Below are positions 1 through 7,689 of a stretch of 14,847 nt of DNA, one piece after another. The notes below the pieces were generated by a model. The model ran no database searches and was not told the origin of the DNA. It saw nothing but the letters and a program-made list of their open reading frames with translations. Every line of letters starts with the position of its first letter. Within the stretch, counting starts at the first letter, position 1. The DNA is from Maricaulis sp048270095 (GTDB lineage Bacteria > Pseudomonadota > Alphaproteobacteria > Caulobacterales > Maricaulaceae), in assembly GCF_048270095.1 (NCBI RefSeq), contig NZ_JBLWTL010000038.1, forward strand, positions 1 through 14,847, given 5' to 3'. The position numbers and the translations under genes are program-made.

Positions 1-206
1 GGCGCGGGGCTTTGGGTTCGCTGGATATCCACAAGCAATTGCTGGAACCAGCCGGCGTCGCCGTCTCGCTGGGCATCGGCTTTGTCGAGCATGGCGAGGG
101 CTTTGTGCGCCTCGCCCTGGCCGCGAATGAACAACGCATCAGCCAGGCGGGGCGCAGCGTTGGCGAGTTCCTGAAACCCCGCCAACCCGCCATCCGCGCG
201 GTCTGA
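1..206 (+). CDS. Class I/II PLP-dependent aminotransferase, C-terminal fragment
   Basis: Only the last 67 or so codons are in the window; the frame is open to the left edge and ends at TGA 204-206. The fragment has the classical C-terminal signature of fold-type I aminotransferases of the AspC/AlaC/LL-diaminopimelate aminotransferase kind: a segment reading AGVAVSLGIGF, then GEGFVRLAL, then NEQRI and a final helix ending in FLKPR. The Arg of the FVRLAL motif corresponds to the conserved Arg that binds the substrate alpha-carboxylate. The lysine that holds PLP lies outside the window, so substrate cannot be decided. The gene is convergent with the DUF1232 gene, whose stop lies 5 bp away. The family call is fairly secure; the exact enzyme is not. 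Confidence 0.75.
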   Translation, partial: RGALGSLDIHKQLLEPAGVAVSLGIGFVEHGEGFVRLALAANEQRISQAGRSVGEFLKPRQPAIRAV

Positions 207-211
207 GCGAC

Positions 212-781
212 CTAGAAGTAGTGGGTGATGCTGGTCGAATGCGACCAGGTCCCGCCAGCCCGTGACCGGGAGCGGCGGCGGCGCATGCGCGATTGCATCA
301 CCGCACGGGCATCGTCGAGTGAAGGCAGATCCGCAGCACCCGAAGCGATCTCGTCGCGGTGAGCGACAAAGTCATCATAGGCCTCAAGTTCAGGCGCCAG
401 CGCATTCGCGACCAGTTCGATCATGATCGCATCATCGATATAGCCAATGCCCGGCGTTGAATCGGGAATGAGGTCATCAGGATCGGCGAAATAGGCCAGC
501 GCATCGAGAACGCGCTTGCGGTCGTCGCCGGCCAGGCGCCAATCGGCATCGCGCAGCATGGCGACCAGCGGGCCGAGCTGTTCGAGCCGCTCGCGGACAA
601 AGGCCGGAGGATTGGCCGCTGCCGCCTGCTTGCTCATGGCTGCCACGCCCTCGAGGATGACGGCTTCATCATCGGCGATGCGCGCATCGCGCGCCTTGGC
701 AAGACGGGCCCGGAAGAAGTCCAGATCGGACTCGCTCAGCTCGAACTCGACCTTGAGCGCGGTTTGGACAGGAGCGGACAT
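212..781 (-). CDS. DUF1232 (YkvA-like) protein, 189 aa
   Basis: The centre (residues about 91-130) carries the DUF1232 core: LAYFADPDDLIPD, then PGIGYIDDAIMI. This matches the YkvA-family pattern of an Asp-Leu-Ile-Pro-Asp turn followed by a G-x-G-x-x-DD helix. The biochemical role of the family is unknown. Here the protein looks soluble, with no clear membrane helix around the core. The C-terminus carries a basic stretch (MRRRRSRSR) and ends in ITHYF. I chose the ATG at 781 because GAGG lies about 8 bases upstream and the protein-like sequence begins there. The frame stays open to 979, but that extension is low-complexity Arg/Gly/Pro-rich sequence and crosses the intergenic region. Confidence 0.8.
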   Translation of the reverse strand: MSAPVQTALKVEFELSESDLDFFRARLAKARDARIADDEAVILEGVAAMSKQAAAANPPAFVRERLEQLGPLVAMLRDADWRLAGDDRKRVLDALAYFADPDDLIPDSTPGIGYIDDAIMIELVANALAPELEAYDDFVAHRDEIASGAADLPSLDDARAVMQSRMRRRRSRSRAGGTWSHSTSITHYF

Positions 782-1057
782 CAATTCAACCTCATTATAA
801 GCCAACCTTGAAAAACGGGCCGGTCGGCAAGGCCCGATCGAAGCGCCCGACGGGGCCCCGATGACGCGCAACATTCCACACAAGGCGGAATTCGTGCAAC
901 CGGAATTGGCTCGATTCCAATCCCCCCGCACACCCGTCACGCCGGCCGGGGCCGTATAAAACAGCGCCGGGCGGGCCATGGCGGCGTGTTAATGCCCGGC
1001 TAACCCTGGTCACAAATGTGCCGCGCGAAGCCGGCTGGCCTCTGCTAGCCTGGCATC
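782..1057. other. Divergent intergenic region, 276 bp
   Basis: This region separates the leftward DUF1232 gene from the rightward 72-aa gene. On the minus strand a TATAAT hexamer lies about 16 bases upstream of the DUF1232 ATG, but I find no convincing -35 at the right distance. Towards the other gene lies the candidate CtrA site at 989-1004. One GANTC site (913-917) is present. I see no RNA gene here. Confidence 0.5.
989..1004 (+). promoter_or_regulatory. Candidate CtrA binding site
   Basis: The bases read TTAA, seven bases, then CTAAC. The CtrA consensus known from Caulobacter is TTAA-N7-TTAAC, so eight of nine specified bases match with the correct spacing. The site ends 53 bp before the ATG of the rod-like 72-aa gene, where CtrA-activated flagellar promoters often carry it. 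The match is seen in sequence; the function is inferred from the likely lineage. Confidence 0.5.
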
Positions 1058-1276
1058 ATGAATATTGCCCTCGATACCGCCGTCTCCGGCATGTTGAACG
1101 CCCAGGTCCAGGCCGGGGCGGCGTCCGAAAGCCTCGTCCAAGCCGCGGCCAAGGGTGAGGGGATTATTCAAGCCGTGATTGCGGTCAAGCGTGCACAAGC
1201 CACGCACGAAGCGTCCGCAGCCATGGTGAAGGTCGCTGACGACATGACGAAAACCCTGCTCGACATTATCGCCTGA
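1058..1276 (+). CDS. Small flagellar rod/hook-terminus-like protein, 72 aa
   Basis: The protein begins MNIALDTAVSGMLNAQ and ends with a helix reading VKVADDMTKTLLDIIA. Flagellar rod and hook proteins (FlgB/FlgC/FlgG/FlgE type) typically start with a short helix containing SGMxAAQ and end with a helix of the kind ANxxVIxTADEMLxTLLDI. Here the two helices are joined by only about 25 Ala-rich residues (QAGAASESLVQAAAKGEG), with no central globular domain. The whole chain should form an amphipathic helical hairpin. Upstream is a candidate CtrA site, the usual regulator of flagellar genes in this lineage; no strong Shine-Dalgarno is visible. The resemblance is my reading from sequence and no flagellar gene adjoins it. 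It could instead be an unrelated small helical protein. Confidence 0.6.
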   Translation: MNIALDTAVSGMLNAQVQAGAASESLVQAAAKGEGIIQAVIAVKRAQATHEASAAMVKVADDMTKTLLDIIA

Positions 1277-1307
1277 GCTCGCGTCAGTCGGCGGGTGGCC
1301 GGTGGGA

Positions 1308-1363
1308 GTCATCCCCCGCGACTGGCTGTCTCCATTGGCGTGTTGCGTCAGGCGGGGGATGAC
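1308..1363. repeat. REP-like inverted repeat
   Basis: Perfect 12-bp arms, GTCATCCCCCGC at 1308-1319 and GCGGGGGATGAC at 1352-1363, enclose a 32-base spacer. The spacer contains the near-palindrome CTCCATTGG. The element lies 31 bases after the stop of the 72-aa gene and about 80 bases before the next start. Its wording (GTCATCCCCCGC) resembles dispersed intergenic palindromes in Alphaproteobacteria. No T-run follows, so it is not a standard intrinsic terminator, though it could protect the transcript 3' end. Confidence 0.55.
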
Positions 1364-1445
1364 GAACCGGCATCGCCACAGCGAAAATACAGGCCTGGCG
1401 GGCCAGGCTCTCGCAATCGGCGGGGAATTACCCTATCTGGGGTCC

Positions 1446-2105
1446 ATGACCGATAAAGTTTCCGTAGATATTGTTGCCGATCTCGTTTGCCCCTGGTGCT
1501 GGCTCGGCAAACGCAACTGGGATGCCGCCCGCAAGCTGGTGCCGGAAATTCCGGTCGAGACCGTCTGGCGCCCCTATCAGCTCGACCCGGATCTGCCGCG
1601 CGGTGGCCGTCCCTATCGCGAGTATATGAAAGCCAAATTCTCCGGCGAAAATACCGAACGCTGGGCCCAGATGCGCGCCTATCTCGAAGCGGCCGCACCG
1701 GCAGCCGGGATTGAGTTCAAGTTTGACGCCATCCCGACGCGGCCCAATACGCTCAATGCTCACCGCGTCCTGCGCTGGGCGGCCGGCCAGGGTGTCGAGG
1801 ATGCCGCCGCCGAAGGCCTGTTCCGGGCCTTCTTCGCCGACAGCCGCGATATTGGCGATATCCAGACCCTCAGCCAGATCGCCGGCGCCGCCGGCCTTGA
1901 TGCCGAATTGACGGCCGAACTGCTCAGCTCGAACCAGGATGAAACCTCACTGCGCGAGGAAGAAGCCTTCTTCCGCAAGCTCGGCGTGACCGGCGTGCCG
2001 ACCTATATCTTCAACGGCCGCTTCGCCGTGTCCGGCGCCCAGGAGCCGAAAATCCTCGCCGATGCGATCCGTCAGGCCGCGCAGGAGCCCCCCGAGCCGG
2101 AATAA
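1446..2105 (+). CDS. DsbA-family oxidoreductase, FrnE-like, CPWC active site, 219 aa
   Basis: This is a thioredoxin-fold protein with a helical insertion, of the DsbA/FrnE type. The active site is CPWC at residues 15-18, directly after the first strand, and continues WLGKR as in FrnE-like proteins. The cis-proline loop is GVTGVPTYIF (Pro about 185), which packs against the redox cysteines in the fold. No signal peptide is visible, so it is probably cytoplasmic. Relatives act in thiol-disulfide exchange or as 2-hydroxychromene-2-carboxylate isomerase-like enzymes; the substrate here is unknown. I chose ATG 1446 because the fold starts at once there. An in-frame GTG at 1302 would add 48 residues encoded by the inverted repeat. 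A second DsbA relative with a degenerate site lies at 13886-14560. Confidence 0.85.
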   Translation: MTDKVSVDIVADLVCPWCWLGKRNWDAARKLVPEIPVETVWRPYQLDPDLPRGGRPYREYMKAKFSGENTERWAQMRAYLEAAAPAAGIEFKFDAIPTRPNTLNAHRVLRWAAGQGVEDAAAEGLFRAFFADSRDIGDIQTLSQIAGAAGLDAELTAELLSSNQDETSLREEEAFFRKLGVTGVPTYIFNGRFAVSGAQEPKILADAIRQAAQEPPEPE

Positions 2106-2165
2106 GGCTTTCGCGGCGCCGTCGCAGCTTCTAGGTTTCAGCAGGAATTTTCACGGAGTCTCGCC

Positions 2166-2558
2166 ATGACCGCCATGCAAGCCGTTGCCCTTTATGCCGG
2201 CCTCAATATCCTGCTGCTTGTCTTTCTCGCAGCGAATGTCAGCCTCAATCGCCGCCGGGCAAAAATCAGTCTTGGCACTGGCAATGATGCATCCCTGGAA
2301 CAGGCCTGCCGCACCCATGGCAATGCTGCGGAAAACCTGCCGCCGGCGCTGATCGCCCTGGTTCTACTGGGCATGCTGGGCACCGGCACACTCATCCTTC
2401 ACATCCTGGGGATCGCGCTGACCCTGGGCCGCGGCCTGCACGCCTATGGCCTGCTCACCGACCCTGGCCGCAGCATGGGACGTGTCACGGGAACCGCGCT
2501 GACCTGGCTCGTCCTGCTGGCCAGCGCACTGCTTCTGCTGGCCAAGGCAATCAGTTGA
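2166..2558 (+). CDS. MAPEG family membrane protein, 130 aa
   Basis: MAPEG proteins are small four-helix membrane proteins that include microsomal glutathione transferases and leukotriene-synthesis proteins; most bacterial members have no known substrate. Four hydrophobic segments are visible: roughly residues 5-25, 58-80, 78-98 (the latter two nearly continuous) and 108-128. The diagnostic motif RTHGNAAENLP spans residues 49-59 between helices 1 and 2. A second conserved stretch, GRGLHAYG, lies at 88-95. ACGGAG lies 8 bases before the ATG and supports the start. The gene lies 60 bp after the FrnE-like gene, and both families are linked to thiol or glutathione chemistry, but a functional link is only inference. 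Confidence 0.88.
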   Translation: MTAMQAVALYAGLNILLLVFLAANVSLNRRRAKISLGTGNDASLEQACRTHGNAAENLPPALIALVLLGMLGTGTLILHILGIALTLGRGLHAYGLLTDPGRSMGRVTGTALTWLVLLASALLLLAKAIS

Positions 2559-2598
2559 GCCATTGCAGCGGACCACCGCCGGGAGCTATAGCCGCAAC

Positions 2599-3960
2599 AT
2601 GACCCAAACCAATTCTGCCCCCGACCCGCAAAAACTGCAGGATATCGCGGCCGACCTCATCGCTCGTGCCCGGCGTGCCGGTGCCGATTCCGCCGAGGCG
2701 AGCGTCAGCGAATCGCGCACCACCGAGCTCTCCGTCCGCGATGGCGCCCTGGAGGATATCGAGCGCTCTGAGTCTCTCGACGCCGGTGTGCGCGTCTTCG
2801 TCGGCACCCGACAGGCCGGCGTCGCCTTCTCCGACCTGTCCGAGCATGGCCGCAGCCTGACGATCGAGCGCGCTGTCGCGATGGCCCGATTGTCGCCGGA
2901 AGACCCGTTCTCGGCGCTGGCCGAGGCCGAGCGGCTTTGTACCCACCCGCCTGAAATCGCGATGTTCGACCCGGCCCATTGGTCACCGGAAGATCTGGAA
3001 GCACGCTCCATCGAGGTCGAGCAGGCCGCACGTGCCATTGACGGCGTCTCCAAGACCGATGCGGCCTTCGCCAGTTTCGGCCAGGGCGCAGCCGCCTATG
3101 CGACCACGACCGGCTTCAACCAGGGTTGGCGCAAGAGCATGTTCAGCTATGGCGCCAGCGTCATCGCCGAGCGAAATGGCGCGATGGAGCGCGACTATGC
3201 GGCCACGGCTGCACGGCGCCCGGGCGATCTGCGCACCACACTCGATATCGGCACTGAGGCCGGCGAGCGCACAGCCCGGCGTGTCGGGCCGCAAAAAATT
3301 GACAGCGGCGTGCAGCCGGTCGTCTTCGACCGCCGTGTCGCCACGACCTTCCTGTCGGCCCTGTGCGGCGCGATCAGTGGCCCGGCCGTGGCGCGCGGCA
3401 TTTCCTTCCTGCGCGACAAGCTCGGTCAGCCGGTCTTCGCGCCAGGCATCAATATCGTCGATGATCCGCATCGTGACTGGGGCCACAGCTCCTGCGCCTT
3501 TGACGGCGAGGGCACGGTCAATCACCGCTCCAATTTGATCGAGGATGGCCGTCTGACCACCTGGCTGCTCAACAGCGCGGCGTCACGGCAATTGAAGCTG
3601 GCGCCAACCGGTCATGCCCGGCGCAGCATGGGCGGCGCGCCCGGTGCCGGCCCGACCAATCTGCATCTGGAAGCCGGAAGCGAGAGCCGCGAGGCCATGA
3701 TCGGCGCGATCGAGTCCGGCGTTCTGGTGATGGAAATGTTCGGACCTTCGCTCAATTCCAATACCGGTGACTGGTCGGTGGGTGTCTCGGGATACCGGAT
3801 CACCAAGGGCCAGATCGACCATCCGGTCAGCGAAATCACCGTCGCCGGTAATCTGATGGACATCTTTGCGCGCTTAATTCCAGCCAGCGATCTGGAATTT
3901 CGCGGATCCGTCAATTCGCCCAGCCTTCTGGTCGACAAACTCTCGGTTGGTGGCCTCTAG
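2599..3960 (+). CDS. pmbA: PmbA/TldE-type metalloprotease-family protein, 453 aa
   Basis: PmbA (TldE) is the partner of TldD. In E. coli the TldD/TldE heterodimer degrades unfolded peptides and matures microcin B17, with the metalloprotease HExxxH motif in TldD. No HExxxH motif is visible here, as expected for the PmbA half. The N-terminal domain carries the repeat-like segment ELSVRDGALEDIERSES (about residues 43-60). The C-terminal domain has PGINIVDDPHRDWGHSSCAFD (split by family-typical Gly/Asp turns), a GPSLNSNTGDWSVGVSG block, and ends in SPSLLVDKLSVGGL, all typical of PmbA. Length fits the family. ATG 2599 has GGGAG 13 bases upstream. TldD is not in the window. In related genomes pmbA commonly lies near DUF4170 and lipid A genes, as here. 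Confidence 0.9.
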   Translation: MTQTNSAPDPQKLQDIAADLIARARRAGADSAEASVSESRTTELSVRDGALEDIERSESLDAGVRVFVGTRQAGVAFSDLSEHGRSLTIERAVAMARLSPEDPFSALAEAERLCTHPPEIAMFDPAHWSPEDLEARSIEVEQAARAIDGVSKTDAAFASFGQGAAAYATTTGFNQGWRKSMFSYGASVIAERNGAMERDYAATAARRPGDLRTTLDIGTEAGERTARRVGPQKIDSGVQPVVFDRRVATTFLSALCGAISGPAVARGISFLRDKLGQPVFAPGINIVDDPHRDWGHSSCAFDGEGTVNHRSNLIEDGRLTTWLLNSAASRQLKLAPTGHARRSMGGAPGAGPTNLHLEAGSESREAMIGAIESGVLVMEMFGPSLNSNTGDWSVGVSGYRITKGQIDHPVSEITVAGNLMDIFARLIPASDLEFRGSVNSPSLLVDKLSVGGL

Positions 3961-3997
3961 ACCCGGCCCAGGCCCCACTTTCTTCGGGATAGGAAAT

Positions 3998-4252
3998 ATG
4001 GATAGCACCAAAATCAATCAGCAGCTCCTGCACCTCGTCATCGGCGGCGAACTCGTCTGCGTCGACCCGCAGAATTGTGAGTTCAAGGACCTCGACGCGG
4101 TCGATTTCGTCGGCGCCTACGGGAGTTATGAGGACGCCCGGGCGGCCTGGAAGAATGCCGCGCAACGCACGGTCGACAATGCGCACATGCGCTATTTCAT
4201 CATCCACGCCCATCAATTGCTCGACCCGCATTCGGACAAACGCAAGACCTGA
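3998..4252 (+). CDS. DUF4170 protein, 84 aa
   Basis: This is a small soluble protein whose compact fold shows motifs LHLVIGGELV, VDFVGAYGSYEDARAAWK and MRYFIIHAHQLLDP, characteristic of DUF4170. The function of the family is unknown; members are found in Alphaproteobacteria near pmbA and LPS genes. The ATG at 3998 is well supported by AGGA six bases upstream, and it starts 37 bases after the pmbA stop. The ABC transporter start follows 12 bases after its stop, which suggests one transcript for pmbA, this gene and the exporter. In many relatives a cysQ-type phosphatase gene sits between pmbA and this gene (from memory); it is absent here. Confidence 0.82.
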   Translation: MDSTKINQQLLHLVIGGELVCVDPQNCEFKDLDAVDFVGAYGSYEDARAAWKNAAQRTVDNAHMRYFIIHAHQLLDPHSDKRKT

Positions 4253-4264
4253 CGGACCCAGTAT

Positions 4265-6028
4265 TTGACCGACCAACCCCACCCATCCACTGCCGCGCTC
4301 GGACGCCGGCTCTGGCGTGACTGGGTCTCCAAGCGCCCGGGCCTGTGGATCGGGGCCATGCTGCTCTCGGTGATCACGGCGGCGGCGGCGGCGAGTTATG
4401 CCGGTCTGGTCGGATGGACCTTCAACCTGCTGGAACAACGCGATCCGGGCTTTTTCCCGATCGCGCCACTGGCCGCGATCAGCCTGGCCGCGGTGCGCGG
4501 TGTCAGCCTCTATTTCCAGACCCTGCAGACCAATCGCCTCGCGCTGACCGTGATGCAGGATTTGCAGAACGCCATGTTCACCAAGCTGGTGCATGCCGAT
4601 TTTGCGCGCCTGCAATCGGAGCCTGTCGGCAGCCTGGTGTCGCGCTTCACCAATGATATCACCTTGCTGCGCGAAACCCTGGTGCGGCTGTCGAACAATC
4701 TCCTGCGCGACACGATGACCGTGATCTGGGCGATTGCCTGGATGCTGTATCTCGACTGGATGCTGACCCTGCTGGTGCTGGTGGTTTATCCCCTCGCGGC
4801 CTGGCCGGTGATCAAGATCGGCCAGCGCCTGCGCAAGACCTCGGCCCAGGCCCAGTCGCAAATGGGCGAAGTGACGAGCCAGCTCGAGGAGAGCTTTTCC
4901 GGCACCCGGATGGTGAAGACCTACGGGCTCGAGGATTATGAAGCAGCGCGCGCCGACAAATCCTTTTTCGAGCGCCTGAAATTCCTCTTCAGCATCACCG
5001 AGAACAAGGCCCGCGTCGATCCGATCCTGGAAGTCGTCGGCGGCATTGCTTTCGCCGGACTGGTCGGGTTTGCCGGCTGGCGCCTGCTCGGCGGAGAGAC
5101 TTCTGTCGGCAATATTCTCGGCGTTCTGACCGGCATTGGCGTGATGTCACCGGCGATCCGCGCCATTGGCACATTGAGCGCCGTCGTTCAGGAAGGCTTC
5201 GCAGTGCTCGATCGCGTCTTCCATCTGCTTGATGAAGACAATCAGGTCGCCGCCGCGCTGGAAGCTCCGGCCCTTGCGGTCAAGTCGGGCCGGATCGATA
5301 TTGATCGTGTCAGCTTCAAATATGCCGATGGCACCACGGCGCTGCGCGAGGTCAGCCTGCACGCCGACGCCGGCAAGACCATCGCGCTGGTCGGACCGTC
5401 CGGCTCGGGCAAGTCGACCATTCTCAACCTGATCCCGCGTCTGTATGACCCGCAAACCGGCTCGGTGAACCTTGACGGCACGGATATCCGCTCGGTATCG
5501 CTGGCCTCCCTGCGACGCCAGATCGCCCTGGTCAGCCAGGATGTGACCCTGTTCGACGACAGCGTCGCGGCGAATATCGGGTTTGGCCAGCTGGATGCCG
5601 ATCGCGACGCCATCATCGCCGCCGCCAAGGCCGCCGATGCCCATGATTTCATTATTGCGCTGCCTGAGGGCTATGACAGCCCGGTGGGTCCGCGCGGCAG
5701 CAATTTCTCCGGCGGTCAGCGCCAACGTCTGTCGATTGCCCGCGCCATCTTGAAGGACGCGCCGATCTTGCTGCTCGACGAGGCCACGAGCGCGCTTGAT
5801 ACCGAGTCTGAGCAACGCGTCCAGGCCGCACTGGAGCGGCTCTCAGCGGGACGGACCACGCTTGTGATCGCCCACCGCCTCTCGACCGTGCGCAATGCCG
5901 ACTGGATCTATGTGATGCAGGATGGCCGCGTACAGGAAGAAGGCCGGCACGACACACTCATCGCGCAAGATGGCCTGTATGCCAAACTCTGCCGGCTGCA
6001 ATTCGGCGAGGACGCCGGCCAGGGCTAG
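4265..6028 (+). CDS. msbA: MsbA-like ABC exporter (lipid A/lipid flippase type), 587 aa
   Basis: This is a half-size ABC exporter with an N-terminal membrane domain of six predicted helices (roughly 29-50, 62-80, 138-156, 159-180, 252-272 and 282-302) and a C-terminal ATPase domain. The Walker A GPSGSGKST spans 377-385, the signature SGGQ is at 482-485, the Walker B ILLLDE ends at D505-E506 and the switch histidine is H537. Length and architecture match MsbA, which flips lipid A-core across the inner membrane. Position near waaA, lpxK and an LpxL-type gene supports that substrate but does not prove it; other lipids or peptides are possible. The start is TTG: no ATG or GTG occurs in frame after the preceding stop, and the next Met (residue 34) would cut helix 1. 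Its TAG overlaps the stop of the convergent kinase. Confidence 0.85.
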   Translation: MTDQPHPSTAALGRRLWRDWVSKRPGLWIGAMLLSVITAAAAASYAGLVGWTFNLLEQRDPGFFPIAPLAAISLAAVRGVSLYFQTLQTNRLALTVMQDLQNAMFTKLVHADFARLQSEPVGSLVSRFTNDITLLRETLVRLSNNLLRDTMTVIWAIAWMLYLDWMLTLLVLVVYPLAAWPVIKIGQRLRKTSAQAQSQMGEVTSQLEESFSGTRMVKTYGLEDYEAARADKSFFERLKFLFSITENKARVDPILEVVGGIAFAGLVGFAGWRLLGGETSVGNILGVLTGIGVMSPAIRAIGTLSAVVQEGFAVLDRVFHLLDEDNQVAAALEAPALAVKSGRIDIDRVSFKYADGTTALREVSLHADAGKTIALVGPSGSGKSTILNLIPRLYDPQTGSVNLDGTDIRSVSLASLRRQIALVSQDVTLFDDSVAANIGFGQLDADRDAIIAAAKAADAHDFIIALPEGYDSPVGPRGSNFSGGQRQRLSIARAILKDAPILLLDEATSALDTESEQRVQAALERLSAGRTTLVIAHRLSTVRNADWIYVMQDGRVQEEGRHDTLIAQDGLYAKLCRLQFGEDAGQG

Positions 6029-7635
6029 GCACCAGCGCTGGCAGCCAGCACGCTGGGCTGCAAATCCGCCATGGGAAGGCGCACCGAGAAGACCGAGCCC
6101 GCACCGGGCGCGCTCTCGACTTCAATATCGCCATCCATAAGTTCAGCCAGTTTCTTGGAAATCGCCAGACCGAGTCCGGTTCCGCCGCTCTTCCGGGACA
6201 TCGCCGACTCGCCCTGGGTGAAGGGCATGAAGACCCGTCCGATCAGCGCCTGGTCCATGCCGATACCGGTATCGCTGATGTCGAATTTGACAACATGGCG
6301 TCCGTCCTCGTGTTGACTGGCCCGGCAACGCACCCGGATTTCGCCCCGTTCGGTGAATTTGACGGCATTGGAGAGCAGGTTGGAAAGTATCTGCCGGATC
6401 CGGGCCGGATCACCACTGGCTTCGCCCTCGGCACACGGGTCGATTTCGACATGCAGGGCCAGCCCCTTTTCCAGCGCTTTCATACGGTAGGGCCCGAGCA
6501 CACTGCGAACCAGGTCGGCCGGGCAATAACTGGTGGCCTCGACCTCAAAGCGACCGGATTCGATGTGCGCCAGATCAAGGATATCGTTGAGAATATCGAG
6601 CAGGGCATGGCCGGACTTCTGGATGAGTTCGACCATTTCGCGCTGCGATTCCTGCAAATCCGTGTTCATCAACAGGCTCGACATGCCGAGCACGCCATTC
6701 ATGGGCGTGCGGATTTCATGGCTCATCGTCGCAAGGAATTTCGATTTGGCGCGGCTGGATTCGGTCGCTTGTTGCCGGGCCTCGAGCAGATCATGGACAT
6801 CGGTCAGCGCCCCGACCAGCCGGGTCGGTTCACCGTCCGGAGTGCGCACCGCTTCGCCGCGCAGCCGGAACCAGCGATGAGCGCCACCGGCCACCTTGAA
6901 CCGGACGGACATGTCGAACGGGCGGCCGGCGCGAAAATGGGCCTGCAGCGCCGACTCGACCCGGGGGCGATCCTCGCGGTGCAACAAGGCGCGGAGCGTA
7001 TCGGCTGGCGTTGTCGATTCGCGCGGCTTGTCGCCGAGCAATTCGCGGCACCGCGCCGAGGTATAGACCTGGTCAGTCTCGAGGCACCAGTCGACAATCC
7101 CGTCCGACATGCCCCGGATCGCCAGACTGGCCCGTTCGCCGGTTTCGATGGCCAGAATCTCGGCCGTCAGCCGGCGCCGGTAGTGGTGCATGACCTTGAG
7201 CAGGCTATCGGCATCGTCAATCGGACGCTTGAAAAAGACCGCGATGACACCGATCGACTGGGCGCCGTGATAGAGTGGCGTTCCGGCAAAGCCGCGAATT
7301 CCCATCTCCTCAAGCATGTAATCATGCGGAAACTCCTGGGCGACGCGGTCCTCAAAAACCAGTGCTCCCGACTGGATTACCCGGGCGCAGGGCGTGCCCT
7401 CGACCGGATAGCTGAAATTGCGGCCAACCCCGCCCTGGGAGGCAACGTGCAGCGTCCGCATCTGCCGGTGTCCAGGATCGATTCGCCCGAGATAGACGCT
7501 GTCCGCGTCGAAAAAATCGGCGACCAGGCTGACGAAGGCTGACAGGAATGCCTGGCCGGATTCGCGCGATAGACGGGAGTTTAGCCCGTCCAGCAGCTGA
7601 TCCGTCCTTTGCGCGGCAATCACCCTGTCATGCAT
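6025..7635 (-). CDS. Soluble GAF-PAS sensor histidine kinase, 536 aa
   Basis: Domains in order: an N-terminal GAF-like domain (about 28-165, with AGTPLYHGAQSIGVIAVFF near 118-137), a PAS fold (about 172-285, ending in HRWFRLRGEAV and LVGALTDVHD), a dimerisation/phosphoacceptor domain with FLATMSHEIRTPMNG (His at 306), and an HATPase domain with N-box NLLSNAVKF (from 419), G1 DTGIGM (from 455) and G2 GGTGLGL (484-490). It lacks a receiver domain, and no response regulator gene adjoins it. No membrane helix is visible, so it should sense a cytoplasmic signal. I chose ATG 7635 because GGGAG lies 8 bases upstream; a TTG two codons earlier is less likely. It faces the exporter tail to tail. The upstream region carries a CtrA-like TTAA pair and a GANTC cluster. 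Its signal and target are unknown. Confidence 0.92.
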   Translation of the reverse strand: MHDRVIAAQRTDQLLDGLNSRLSRESGQAFLSAFVSLVADFFDADSVYLGRIDPGHRQMRTLHVASQGGVGRNFSYPVEGTPCARVIQSGALVFEDRVAQEFPHDYMLEEMGIRGFAGTPLYHGAQSIGVIAVFFKRPIDDADSLLKVMHHYRRRLTAEILAIETGERASLAIRGMSDGIVDWCLETDQVYTSARCRELLGDKPRESTTPADTLRALLHREDRPRVESALQAHFRAGRPFDMSVRFKVAGGAHRWFRLRGEAVRTPDGEPTRLVGALTDVHDLLEARQQATESSRAKSKFLATMSHEIRTPMNGVLGMSSLLMNTDLQESQREMVELIQKSGHALLDILNDILDLAHIESGRFEVEATSYCPADLVRSVLGPYRMKALEKGLALHVEIDPCAEGEASGDPARIRQILSNLLSNAVKFTERGEIRVRCRASQHEDGRHVVKFDISDTGIGMDQALIGRVFMPFTQGESAMSRKSGGTGLGLAISKKLAELMDGDIEVESAPGAGSVFSVRLPMADLQPSVLAASAGA

Positions 7636-7689
7636 TTTCAAGCTCCCGACCCAACGTGACCTGTCCGTGCGGACGGAAGTTCAACGTGG

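Noticed and set aside
782..979. N-terminal extension of the DUF1232 gene
   Set aside because: The extra 66 codons read as low-complexity sequence, and a good ribosome-binding site precedes the internal ATG at 781.
1031..1060. Possible sigma-54 promoter before the rod-like gene
   Set aside because: TGGC and GC elements are present, but the GG-to-GC spacing is not the required ten bases.
1302..1445. GTG-initiated N-terminal extension of the FrnE-like gene
   Set aside because: It is encoded largely by the inverted repeat, and the thioredoxin fold begins immediately after ATG 1446.
3911..4861. Minus-strand open frame (316 codons)
   Set aside because: It is antisense to DUF4170 and the ABC exporter, with low-complexity His/Gln/Arg content.
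6295..7542. Long plus-strand open frame (415 codons)
   Set aside because: It lies antisense to the histidine kinase, whose kinase motifs are unmistakable; the frame has no recognisable motif and is typical of shadow frames in high-GC DNA.
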